Shown: positions 11,888 through 23,000 of the stretch, one piece after another | Numbering within the stretch: the first letter of the stretch is position 1 | Layout of the letters: each line of letters opens with the position of its first letter | NCBI GenBank assembly: GCA_016858145.1 | Contig: JAEHOE010000018.1 | Span: 434,001 to 498,000 of the forward strand | DNA: 64,000 bases | Source: Edaphochlamys debaryana | Taxonomy: Eukaryota; Chlorophyta; Chlorophyceae; Chlamydomonadales | Direction of reading: 5' to 3' | Notes under the pieces: model-generated | Database searches by the model: none | Seen by the model: only the letters and a program-made list of their open reading frames with translations | Told to the model about the DNA's origin: nothing | Made by a program: the position numbers and the translations under genes

Positions 11888-12350
11888 ATGCCCAGACCGC
11901 AATGCCGCACCCCTGGCCCCCGCAAAGCTGTACCGACCGGCACACACTCGGGGTGGGCTCTGCACGCGCTCCCCAGGCATCCCCCGGCCCCCGCAAGGCT
12001 GTACGGATCGGCACACGCGGAGCCCCCGGGGGCTTTGCACGAGTTGATGCTCCGCGGCGAACCTTAACGCACCTGACCAAGTTCTTCTAGGCAGAGCCTT
12101 GCGACACTGGTTCTGGCATGCCCCTGCCCGGTCACGCTAATCCAGGGCTCGGGTGCGCGTGGGCAGGCGTGGGTTCCAGTCAGGGGGACGGGTGCGAGCT
12201 GGGCTGCCAGCCCCACACAGTCCCAAAGCCTGACCAAGCCCTTCTGGCCAGAGCCTTGGGGTCATGCCCTGTCTTGTGTGCGGTGGAGGCAGATGCACTT
12301 CGGGGAAAGGACAGCGGAGGGGTGTGCCGCGACAAGGAGTACTTTTCGGA

Positions 12351-12395
12351 CTGAGCCGCAGCCGTTAGGCTCTTCGGGCGGCGAAGCCCCCTGGG
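12351..12395 (+). repeat. Dispersed hairpin repeat, copy B
   Basis: Begins CTGAGCCGCAGCCGTTAGGC and continues TCTTCGGGCGGCGAAGCCCC, which can fold on itself (CTTCG...CGAAG). It starts exactly 500 bp after copy A. Confidence 0.75.
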
Positions 12396-13318
12396 ATTAC
12401 CCCGTGTTGGTGTCCGTCCGTCCGTCCGTGCCTGCGTCACGCAAGAACGAACCTGCGATTCACGCCTAGCCCGCGATGCCACAAGCTTCAGTTCCCTTAT
12501 CCCTATCGCTTGTGATTGAGAGCAGCGAAACGTATCGACCACGCGCCAACATGCCGGCGACCTGACCTGCATGGGCACTGTGCACGAGCAGCGCCCGGCG
12601 GCGCTGTGCCGGCACCCGCCAGCCGGAGTCGCTGGCGCGGCGGCTGGCGGCGCGCAGGGTGGTGGCGGGTAGCGGTGGCTAGGAGGTGGCGGAGCGGTGT
12701 CCGTGTAGATAAGACCGGGCAGCTAAGTCTGTGCCGAGGGGTGCGAGTCCCCCGACAAACTGCTCATTACGCGTTCAAGTTCGGTTGGAGTATAGTGCGC
12801 CCACGGTTACCACGGGAAAGGGGTCGCGTAGCAGATGGGTGAGGGGCTCAGCCCTTTTCCGCCCCCATTGGGGCGCCCCGCTTGTCGGACTTTGCCTTAA
12901 TAACGGTGCCTTGGACCGATACAGCTGACCACTCAGGACACCTGTGAGGACGCGTCCAGGTAGATGATGGCGGGAGAAGGCTGTAACCCCACGATCCAGG
13001 GTCCTTGGGGATGATGTTGGCAGCGGAAGACTTGTATGCAGGATAGATACGACTTGGGCGGAAGCGTATTAGTTGTTGACGGAGCGATACCGGTACACGC
13101 AGGGCTGGCTGGCACAGGCAGGGACGCTGGACAGCTGACGAAGGCTGGAGCGGTCGCCTCGCTGCGCTCGGCTCGGTTGCCTGCGGCCTGCAGACCGGAG
13201 CTGCCTATCCGGGAGCCTCTTGCGGCCAAGAACCAGTAGGACTTAACGCGGCTGACACAGGGCAGACCTGCCTAGTGTAGCGTTCGGGCCTGCGGCGACG
13301 GGGCAACGTACAACGGCG

Positions 13319-13323
13319 TTACA
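13319..13323 (-). terminator. Possible TGTAA polyadenylation signal for TDP1
   Basis: TGTAA on the minus strand, the usual poly(A) signal in chlamydomonadalean algae, 527 nt downstream of the TDP1 stop codon. The pentamer is short, so the assignment is tentative. Confidence 0.3.
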
Positions 13324-13379
13324 CGGCAACACCTGCGCGTTGGGATATCGCGACAGGCGAGGACGTCGGCGGTGACACT

Positions 13380-13403
13380 AAAGGTCCCTCTAACAGGGAC
13401 TTT
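13380..13403. repeat. Perfect-stem hairpin in TDP1 3' flank
   Basis: AAAG-G-TCCC, loop, then GGGA-C-TTT forms a short stem-loop. It lies 447 nt beyond the TDP1 stop, possibly in its 3' UTR. Function unknown. Confidence 0.45.
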
Positions 13404-13849
13404 CGCTTGAAGGCTGGTAAGGTGGCGCTATCCTCCTTTTCTGTTTATTACCGGTTTACCCCCCATAGCGCACGGCCCCATGCACCCGCACCGGCCCCAT
13501 GCAAGCCCAACGAACGAGGTTTAGGCGTCCTGCTGGGTGGGTCCACTACGCTACACTGCCAGCTCTCACAACACCCCTGAAGTGCTGTCGCCTCCACGCC
13601 GCCAGCTGACGTGCGTTCCTCTCCCCCTACTGCGCCTGGTGTATTCCCACATCCCGCACTGCCGCACGCCGCCCACTGCTCAGTACTGCATCCACCCTGC
13701 TCGTCTTCACTGTTGGCACGTGCCTCACTGCACGTTGCCATGCTTCGCACATGCACGCGGCTCCTCCCTACCGTAGCCGTCCGTCCGCCGTGGGAAGCCA
13801 TCCGCAAACCAGGTGCGTGCCTACGGGTTCAGATACACGCCGCTACTCG

Positions 13850-16800
13850 CTAGTCCCCGTCCGGCTCCACCAGTCCATAGAAGGACGCCGGCTCCCCACA
13901 CAGCCGCCCAAGCGAGTCCAGCCCCAGGTGGCGCTCGTCCACCGTCCACGGCTCGTCCGCCGCCATGTACGGCACGGGCGGCAGGGCGTACGGCAGCGGT
14001 ACCACGCACGGCACGTGCCACGGCGCCGCCGCGCCGCCGGCCGCTGCGTCAGACTGCGCGGCAAGGGTGCTGGCGCTAGTCTGCTGGGAGGCCGGCTGTA
14101 GGGGCGCCTCACGCTGCGCCGTGATGCCCTCCGTGGTCCACAGCGTCACGTGGGGCGCCTGTCAGGGAAGGAGGGGTGGAGGCGGGGGATGGGCGTGGGC
14201 GCGTTCTTGACCGTGGGTAGAGGCGGGGGTCAGGGGGTACGGAGCGCAGGGTGCCAGACGGCAACGAAGCGTACAACGCCCCAGCTCACCGCTTCTCCCT
14301 GCTGGGGCGGCGATGCGCCCGGTCCGGAGGGCTGCGACCCGTCTGCACCCCCCGCGCCTGCGCCGCCGGCCGCGTCTGCCGGTGCAGGGTGGTCGCACGT
14401 GAAACCAAAGTGCGGCGAGCTCCTGGGGGCAGGGCACGGGGCGGGGGTTCAGCTCGTCGACTTCCAGGCTCCCGCACAGCGCGAGCCCAGACCTCCACAC
14501 AGCACCAAATCCCGGTGCAAGACCCCGGCCCCAACCTCACCGGTAAGCCGCCTCGCTGGCAGGAGTCACCAGCACCCCCAGCTCGTAGCTTCGTACCTGC
14601 GGGTGTCATTGGGCATAGATCTCGCCCCTGACACGAGCTTGGGTGGGGGGTCATCGCAAGCCAGCCCTTCAGGACTGACGCGTTACAGGGCTGCGGCCAG
14701 CGGGCAGACGAGCTGCCAGCCCGTCAGCCCGACATCGATTGCACTGACCCACAAAGAACGCTTCCGCCTGACCCCCACCTGTCCCCACCTGCCTCCCCCC
14801 CGCGGCCCCACCATGAGCTGGCTCCCGCCCTTCTGCAGCTCGCCCCACGCCGCCTTGCTCAGGTTGTGGCTGGTGCACAGCACCCAGGCAAGCTCCTGGC
14901 CGCGGTACCTGGGGGTGAAGTGGGGTCAAGGGGAAGCGCGAAGATTGGAAGAGCAGGGAAGGGTGCTGCGAGCTTGGAACGCACAAGCCTGAGCCCATGC
15001 ATCTGCCCGCCAGACCCGCACTCACAAACACTTCTCCTCGAAGCCCCGCCCACGAGCGCGGCGTGGTGTGGGTCCACCCCCTACCTGGCGCCGTAACCCA
15101 GGCCGCCCCCTCCCAGCCCACGCACCCGGCATGGGTCCGGCCCCTCACCACCCCAACTCAGCCCGCCCCCGCCAGACCGCTCACCTGGCGTAGGTCTTGA
15201 TGTGCGGCATGGCCCGCTGCCTCCCCACCAGCTCCCCGCCCCAGGCGCAGTAGTACTGGCGCATGAAGGGCTGGGCCACGTTCTTGGCGGGGCCGGGGAT
15301 GGAGGTGCCGGCGGACCAGCCCTCGTTGCTGCGGGGAGGAGGGAGGAAGCAGGGCAGGGTAGGTAGGCAACGAACGGCTCTGCATGGAGGCAGTGGCGGG
15401 CATGTACACGGAGCGTGCGCTGACGATTTGGGGAAGCGCAGGCTACCTAACGCCATTCCCAAGGGCGTCACCAGGCAACGGGGTGGAGTGGGGTACCAAC
15501 GAGATGCGAAGGTGGTGGAGTGGGGTACCATTTAGGTGCAAGGGTGTGGCTAGGCGCCGGCCGCCGGCCGCCTCACCTGTTGCGCACCTCCTGCACCGTG
15601 GGCCACACCACACTCAGCGGCAGCGGGCCGCTACGCGGGGGCCCCGAGGGCCTGGGGGGCCCCGGGCCGCCCAGCGGTCCTGCGCGTGCGACCATAGAGC
15701 GGAGTCAGGTTGAGGGCAGCCCACGGCTTTCTCGCCGTGCTGTGGTCTCCCGGCTTCCCCACGTACGCATCTAATCCACCTGCGCCCCCGCCCCTGCCCC
15801 CACCCCATGCAAGATACCGGCCGGACTACCGCAACCCTCACCGCATCCCTCACCCGCGGGACCGGGGGGCTGCCCCGGCGTGGGCCTCCGCCGGTGCGCC
15901 CCCAGGGACAGTCCCAGCTCGTCCACCAGCCAGCGCTGATCAAAGGACCCCATGGACGACACCTGCACCACCAGCCCCTCCACCTCAGCCCCGGCCCCAG
16001 CTTCGGCCGCCTCCCCCCGCCCCCCCGCACTAGCCCCCGCCGCACGAGCCCCCGCCCGCGCAGCCCCACTGCCGCCCGCGGCTCCTGCACCTGCCCCTGC
16101 TCCTGCGCTGCCCGAGGCCCGCTCGCTGCGGCCGGTGCTGCTGGGAGTCACTTGGGAGCCGCCGCCGGGCAGCCCAGCCCCTCTGAGGGGCTGGGACTGC
16201 GGCTGCGGCTGCGGCTGCGGCTGGGGCTGGGCTTGGGAGGCGAAGGCCGCGGCGGCGGCGGGGTGGGTGGCGGCGGCGGCGGAGGCGCCCCGGAAGCCGG
16301 GCGGCAGCGCCACGTGTTCGTTGAGGAGCTTGCGCAGTCGCATGTGGCCCCACGCGTGCACCGCCCGGCCCGTGTGGTAGCCGGGCACCGAGGCCACCAG
16401 CCACCCCCGCGCGGAGGAGAAGTCGTGGGCGGTGATGGCGGCCTGCGGTGCGCGGAGAGTCGAGCAGGGAGCAGCGGGCAAGGGGCAGCAGGAGGATCAC
16501 TGTGACTGGGACTTCAGTAGAGTGGGCTCAGCGCGGTGCAGAAAGAGAGGTACAGCGGATGCGCAGTAAAGGCAGACTCGGTTGAAAGGTCATCGCCGTA
16601 CCTCCACCGCGGCTGCCATGTCCCGGGGCATGTGGGTGGCCCGGAAGTAGTCCAACAGATCCGCCTCGAACCTGGATCCAGGAACTCCGGCGGCTCCGGC
16701 GGACCCGTTGGAAGGCGTTGGCGAGGCGCCGCCGGGGCTGGAAGCGCTGCCGGCGGCTGGGGTGGGCCTGCCGGTCCAAGCAAACATGCTCCAAGTAAGC

Positions 16801-19461
16801 GGCCGGCTAGAGGCAAACGTACCGGACGTCTAACCATCGTCAGCACTTGGACCGGGCACCAAGCGAACTTCAGCCGGGGCCCGACACGCATGGCATGCGC
16901 ACCTACCTCTTGGGCGGGAAGTCCTGCACCCACACACCCTGCGTCTTGTTATTGCCGTCAGCGAAGATGTAGTTTGCGGTGTGGATGGCGAGGCGCAGCC
17001 CGGACCGGTCCGTGTACGTGAGCAGCAGCAGCTTGGAGTGGTGGGTGCCGTACTGTGCGTGGAGGTTCAAGGGCAGCGGAGGGCCCGACCTGATTAGTTT
17101 CCTGCCCCCCAACAGGGGGGGTCAAGCAGCAGGTCCGGTCCCGTCAGCTGCGAGCCCAACACGCAGCAGCGGGTCCTGGTCGGTCAGCGCCCGCGAACTG
17201 CAGCCTGCCACCATCCAATCCACCCACTCCTTCCAGCCGCACCAAGGGCTTCAAGGCCCAGGGCCCCCACCCCGTCCCCCGCCCCCCGCCCCAACCCCCC
17301 GCCCCGCCCCCCGCCCGCACCCGCCTGCAGCGGCAGCGGCGGGCGGTGCAGTCGCACGTGCGGCGCCCCCGCCAGCGCCGCCTGCTGCCGCATGGGCTCC
17401 TCGAACTTGGCCGCCTCGCCGTGGAACACCAGGAGCTGGGGGGGAGGGGGGGAGGTGTGAGGGGCGTGGGTGGTGATGGTGGGTCGGGCGGGGGCCGTGG
17501 GCGTGGTGGTGGTGGTGGGTAGCTGCGGAGGGGGGCGTGGTGTGCGCAGGACCGCTTCGCCTCCCGGTGGCACGCAACGACTGGCCCCGTTCGCGCCTGA
17601 CATCGTGGCAGACCATCTCTGACAGCCCGGCGCCCACTCGCCCATGCCCCAACCCCTCTCCCCCTCCCCAACGGCCACACCATCCCGGCCCGCCCGCCCG
17701 CCCGCCCGCACCTGCTCCGCCCTGGCCAGGCTGGGGCATGCGGACAGCAGCCAGCCCACGTCCACCATGTAGTTGCACACCAGCGCCAGGCGCAGCGGGC
17801 CGGAGGCCAGGCGGCCCATGCGCGCGCCCAGGCAGCCGCTGTTGAAGCGGGGCGACAGGCCCCTGCGGCAAGGGGTGTGAGTGGAAGAGGAGCGAGGCGG
17901 GTTCGGAAGACGGGGAGGACGGGGAGCGGGTGCGGTTAGAGCGCGCGGACAGGCCCCTGTGCGTGGACAAGGGTGTGGTTGTGGAGGGCGGGTGGGGAAG
18001 AGGGGGTGGGGGCGGAGCGGATAGCCGACGGAGGCTGCAAGGGTGAGCGACAAGGCACCAAGGTTCGCTGATGCCGCCCGCAGCCGGCCCCACCTGACCC
18101 TCTGCAGCTGCAGCGGGGAGTCCCGGTCCCAGGGGGGGGCCTCGGGCTGCGAGTCGGGGGGGTCCTCCGCCGGCAGGCCGATGAGCGGCACGTCGCCGCC
18201 GCCGCCGTAGACCGCTGCCGCCGCCGCGGCCGCCCGCGCCGCCGCCACCGCCGCCGGCACGCGGTCCGCCTCCGCCTCCGCCGACCGCCGCTGCCGCTTG
18301 GCGGGAGGCGGCTTTGACGCGGGCGACTCTCCCACCACCACCACGTCATCGTCGTCGCCGTCTTCAATTCCAACTCCATTTCCCATTCCGTCCCCAGCTG
18401 AGCTCCTGGGCCCCGACCTTGTCGTCGTCGTTGCTCCTCGCGCTGACTCGGACGCCGTTCGAGCGGCCCCCGCCGACAGCCCCGCCTCCGCCGATGCCTC
18501 CGCCGCCGCACCCGGCGAGCTGCCGCCCCCAGGAGCGCTGCCGTTTGCGGCGGTAAGCCCGGCCCCAGATCCAGATCCAGATCCGTCCCCGGCTGCCGCT
18601 GGTGCGACAGGCGCGAGGTGTACGGCCGTGTCGTCCCGGGCGCCCAGTACGAAGAAGCGTGTGGCCCCGCCCGCTGCCCCCGCCGCCGCCGCCTTTCCCC
18701 GCATGGCGCCCAGGGGCAGCAGGCAGGAGGCGCCCGGGTCGGCCATAGCCACCACGTCCCACACGTGACCGCCTGCGGGGTGGAGGGATGGAGCCTTTGG
18801 GGGTGGGGTGCGGATTCTAGGTGTGCGCAAGGGGCGTGCCGTGGACGCAGCTTGGCACGCCAGCCGCATGTCAGCAAGGCGTCCTTGCCCGGTCCCCGCC
18901 CCGTCCCCACCCGGAGCCTCACCCGTTACCCTGCCCCAGTGCCCAGCCCCCGAAATCAGTCCACACCCTTTTCCCCCCAGCTCCTGGAGCCTGGACCTTT
19001 CGCTCTGGACCTTGATGCGCATGGGGCTCGCTGCTTGCCGCCCCACCCCATTCGCCCAACCCCACCCCCCAATTTCCCACCCCTCCCACCCGCATCCCCC
19101 TGGCGCTCCACGATGACCGCTGAGCGGCCCAGCACGCGGAGGGACAGCGCCGAGCCGTCGGGGTCCAGGGCCAGCTCCACGTGCTGGCGGGAGATGCTGC
19201 AGCGCAGGGGCGGCGAGGGGACGGCCAAGTTGAGGTGCTGCAAGCGCGGGAGGAGACCGACCGAGCGGGTGTTCCCCTCGAGTATTCCTCGTGGGATGGG
19301 GGTGCGGTCTGTGGAAGGGGTGTGTGTGGGGGGGTGGGGGGTGAGGCGGGGCGCACGCACCTGATGTCGTCCCAGCTCAGCACGGGCTTGCGGCGGCCCA
19401 GCACGGCCGTCTGGCCCCGCTCCAGGCGGAAGACGGCGCCGCCCTTGAAGGTCAGCTTCAT
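13850..19461 (-). CDS. TDP1: Tyrosyl-DNA phosphodiesterase 1 with N-terminal FHA domain
   Basis: Repairs DNA 3' ends by cleaving 3'-phosphotyrosyl bonds left by stalled topoisomerase I. The 978-residue model has 14 exons: 19357-19461, 19090-19237, 18094-18772, 17712-17862, 17325-17435, 16907-17052, 16602-16767, 15854-16442, 15577-15679, 15185-15328, 14812-14908, 14541-14596, 14290-14422, 13850-14158. All phases agree. An FHA domain (residues about 1-85, SRQHVEL motif) is followed by a long Ala/Gly-rich linker. The phospholipase-D-like core begins near PLQLQRVRGLSPRFNSG. Both HKN active sites are present: H403, K405, N425 (GTHHSK...HTAN) and H775, K777, N796 (PHIKTY...TSHNLSKAAWG). QLMVRSYELGVL and a LPYALPPVPY end complete the fold. 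Oddities are TSHN for the common TSAN, a low-complexity insertion around residues 590-660, and a predicted GC-AG intron after residue 398. FHA-TDP1 fusion is known in plants. Confidence 0.93.
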
Positions 19462-20012
19462 GGCTGCCACGCCAGGGGCGGAGGAGGGGAGGAGGAGGTC
19501 GCGGCTAGGGTTCCGGCGTCGGGGTCCCGGGTCGGGCGGGGATGTGGGCGTGCGGCGCGTGGCACGCGGCGCCGAGGGCCCGATCGCAGCGCCGCGCCGG
19601 TGAAGCCAGCCTAAGCGACGTGTGGCATGCGTGTGAGAGTGCAGGATGCAGCGCCAGCTGGGTGGCCGAGAATTGGGTGCAGTTTGGGCGCGAAAGGTTC
19701 TGCTCGTCACGCGTTGCTTTGGAGCTGGCTGCAGTGTGTCAGCCTGGTGCATTGCAATTGATTGCAGTGGTCGCCGGGCGCTGCTTGGCCGGGGCAGATG
19801 GAGCCCGACACGCATCTAGGTCAGCGACAAAGCATCGCGCTGAAGCACAGCGTCACCATCAACGTACATCTCCAGTACATACAGTTGCCGCCCAACAAGC
19901 TTATGGCTCTTCTTTGTCCGTAGAGCTGATCGCTGTGCATGCCGACGCTGGACGCGCTCAGACGTTCACCGCGGCGGCCATAGGGTCTCGCCGTGGCCAA
20001 GAGTGGGCGAAG
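19462..20012. promoter_or_regulatory. Shared intergenic region of two divergent genes
   Basis: 551 bp separate the start codons of TDP1 (leftward) and the LRR-NPF gene (rightward), so both promoters and 5' UTRs must lie here. No clear TATA box or operator-like repeat was recognised. Co-regulation is possible but not shown. Confidence 0.5.
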
Positions 20013-23000
20013 ATGAGGCCGCCCCAGGCTGAGCCTGGACAGCTGAAGCCGGAGAAGCCCAGGCAGGGCGAGGTCTGGTGGAGCGCTGCCCCTCCCGCAG
20101 CGGAGCCCGCGGATGCTGAGGTGGGTCTGCAGCGCCCCCATCGACGATCCCTGCAAGCATACGATGTGGGAGGCATGATGGTGTGGCGCGGGGTTTTAGC
20201 TGGGCTGGGCTGGGCTGGGCTGGGCTGGGGTCGGGAGGGGGCTGCCTCTCCGCCTCTACCCCCTACCGACCTCCTTCGAAGCCCAGCTACGCGTGGCCCC
20301 AGCGATGCAACCCCCATCAGCCCGACCTCCAGGCCACCCACCACCTTGCCAACTCGCAGGCCCCCGTTGTTGTGTCAGAGGAGCAGCTGAAGGAGTGGCT
20401 GAGCTGCACGGCAGGTGCGCAGGTTCATGCGGCAGGGACGCGGGCGGTTGCCCCTGCCAAGCATGGCGGCCGCGACCATCCACGTTGCCTTTCTTGGAGA
20501 CGTCCTTGGAGACTCCTTGGAGACCACACGTAGCGAGGACGGCATTGCTGGCAACAACCCGTGGAATCCTCACCGTAACTCATGCGCCCTGGCTCGCAGG
20601 CTGGAAGGCGCTGGAGATCACGTGGGGCGCGCTTCAGGGATGCGGCGTACGGCATGGGCAGCTCAAGCCCCTGCTCCAGGTCAGTCTGACCTGGCACAGA
20701 CATGCCACCGATACTGCAATCTGGGCTCGATCCGCGGATACGACGAGAGGCCGCCACATTATACTGACACGCTGCCGACACGAGCCCCTTCGACCTTAAT
20801 CGATCCATCCATCCATTGTCTATTTGCTATCCGTTGCTGCCCCCGGCCCACCCCTCTTTCCGCTGTCGCACCCCGCACCAGGCCTCTATGGCCGAGGCCG
20901 CTCGCAAGGGCGCCACGTCACTGGTCGTACGGCAGCTGGACGTGGACGAGGTGCTGGCGCGAAGCTGCCTGGTGGGACGGTTGTGGTCGTTGGGCGGTTG
21001 GTGGTTGTGTGGTTGAAGCGTGCGGCTGGTCTTGCTTAGAGGGCATCCCCAGAGGAGCCGCGAGCGTCGCCTGTGTGGAGACGCACGCAATTCAGGCTAG
21101 CCGTGTCACCACCCTGCATGGCCCGGTTGGCACCCTGACGCAGGCCCTGGCGATGACGGCCTTCCCCAACTTCGCTCGGCTCAAGCTCAAGGAGCTCAAC
21201 CTGTACGACGAGGCCATGGGTACGGCAGTACGACCGGGATGTTCGGCGTACGGCTCACGGTTTGCTCCCTCAGCACGCTGCTGTCGACCTGTTGCCATTG
21301 GGCAGTTGCCTGCCAGGAACCCCGCTGCTAGGGACCACGCCTCACCCGCACCCCACAGCCGCACCGACACCGCACACCCCACGTGCACCCCCCACACCCG
21401 CATGCCGACCGCGCACCCACCCGTGCCCCCCCCAGGCCACCTGTGTGGCGCGCTGCACGCCTCAGACTCCCTCCGCTGCCTGGTGCTGGACAGCGTGTGG
21501 GCCAGCGTGGGCGGCTGGGCGGCGCTGGGGGCGGCCATCAAGGTCAACTCCTCCCTCGCCACGCTCCGGTGGGACCGCGTCGCACCGCAACCGCACTGCC
21601 TTGCAACGCTCCGCGACCGGCCCTGCAGGGCCCGAGAAGTGCGGCAGTCCTGCCTGGCGAGCGGGCGTTTCACAGCATGTCCTCGCTCTGCCGTCGCTCT
21701 GATGTCCTGCGCCCTGGCCCGCCCCCGCCCCCGCCCTGCTCCGTGGCGTGCAGGCTTCGCGAGTGCCTGTCCGGCCCCGCCCTGACGGCGCTGTGCGGGG
21801 CCCTGGCGGACCAGCACGGGCGCCTGGAGTCGCTGCTGCTGTCGCACAACGCGCTGCGGGACGAGGGCGTGACGGAGGTCTGCAAGGTGCGGCCGCCACA
21901 CGCGCTTCGTGCGGCCCAGCGTGCCCCGGCCCTGCGTGGCTGAAGCTCCTTTCAAAATGTCCCTCCTCTTTCTGCGCCAGCAAAGGGCGAAGCCCTTTGT
22001 CCTGCTGCATCGCACGCAATCTGCCGACACCCTAGACCCTGCCCGCGCTGCCCGCGCCCCGCCCTCGACCGCGCCCCGCCCCGCCCCGCAGGCGCTCTGC
22101 CGCAGCGGCACCACCCCCGGCTCCAAGCCCAGCCCCGTGGCGGCACTGGACCTCTCCCACACGGGCGCCGGCAGGGCCTGCGCCCCGGCGCTGTGCGGCC
22201 TGGTCCGGGGCTGCAAGGCGCTGCGCTGCCTCGACCTCTCCAACAACGACCTGGGGCCCGAGGTGGGTGGCGGACTGCAAGGTGTCGACGAGTGGGGTTG
22301 GGGGCTGTGCTGAATTGGGGTCGGCGGCTGCGGCTGCCGCCTCGCTGAAGCTCGCTGCAAGTGGCACCCGCGCCGCGTCATCTTGTCGCGTTCGGGGACC
22401 AGCGAGCACAAAGCCCGCCGGCAGGCTACTCCTGCGCTCCCGCCACGGCGGTGTCCATCTACCGCGTTTGGAACCTGCGTTGGGAGCACCGCAGTTCCTA
22501 TGCTGAGGGGCGTAGCAGCAGCAGCAACCGGGCGCGACGCCACTGTCACGCCGCGCCCACCCGCCCCGCATTCCGCCGCAGGCCGTACGGGAGCTGTGCC
22601 GTGCGCTGTCGTACGCGCCGCACATCGGCATGCTGTGCTTAGGGGCCACGGGCGCTGACGACTCGGGGGCTGATGCGCTGGCGAGGGTGCTCAACTCGGC
22701 ACCGCCCGCCGGGGCGGCAGCGGCGGCCGGAGGTGAGCCAGCTAGGCTCCGACATTGCGCTGGCTCGTATGCAGGGACCGGCGGTGTGGCCTGTTGCGGG
22801 CGCAGCTGCCCCGTCATGAGCGATACGGGCGCGCTTGTGGTAGGGCCTCGGCCCTCTCTTAGCGGCTTCAGCGGCCCGCTTTGACTCGCGACGCTGGGCC
22901 TGCCTGCCCTGTTGCGTCCCCCGGACACGTCCGCCCAGCCCCCGGGCCAGGGGCTTCGATGCATACGAGCGCTCCACCCCTCTCCCTGCCCCCGCACGGC

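Larger units (their letters stand above)
10081..13379. other. Intergenic stretch without a recognisable gene
   Basis: No protein gene could be supported on either strand. The stretch holds a 16-bp tandem repeat (11702-11780), two copies of a dispersed hairpin repeat (11851, 12351), and a possibly structured segment near 12710-12900. In that segment CCGACAA at about 12751 can pair with TTGTCGG at about 12890. No tRNA or known ncRNA could be identified. Confidence 0.5.

Noticed and set aside
15614..16505. Long plus-strand frames opposite TDP1
   Set aside because: Proline/arginine-rich antisense reflections of the GC-rich TDP1 exons; no domain-like sequence and no conserved start.
17184..19046. 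A 620-residue minus-strand open frame across TDP1 introns
   Set aside because: It covers exons 3-5 only by reading through introns that are low-complexity Pro/Arg/Thr sequence with clear GT-AG borders. The spliced 14-exon TDP1 model explains it.
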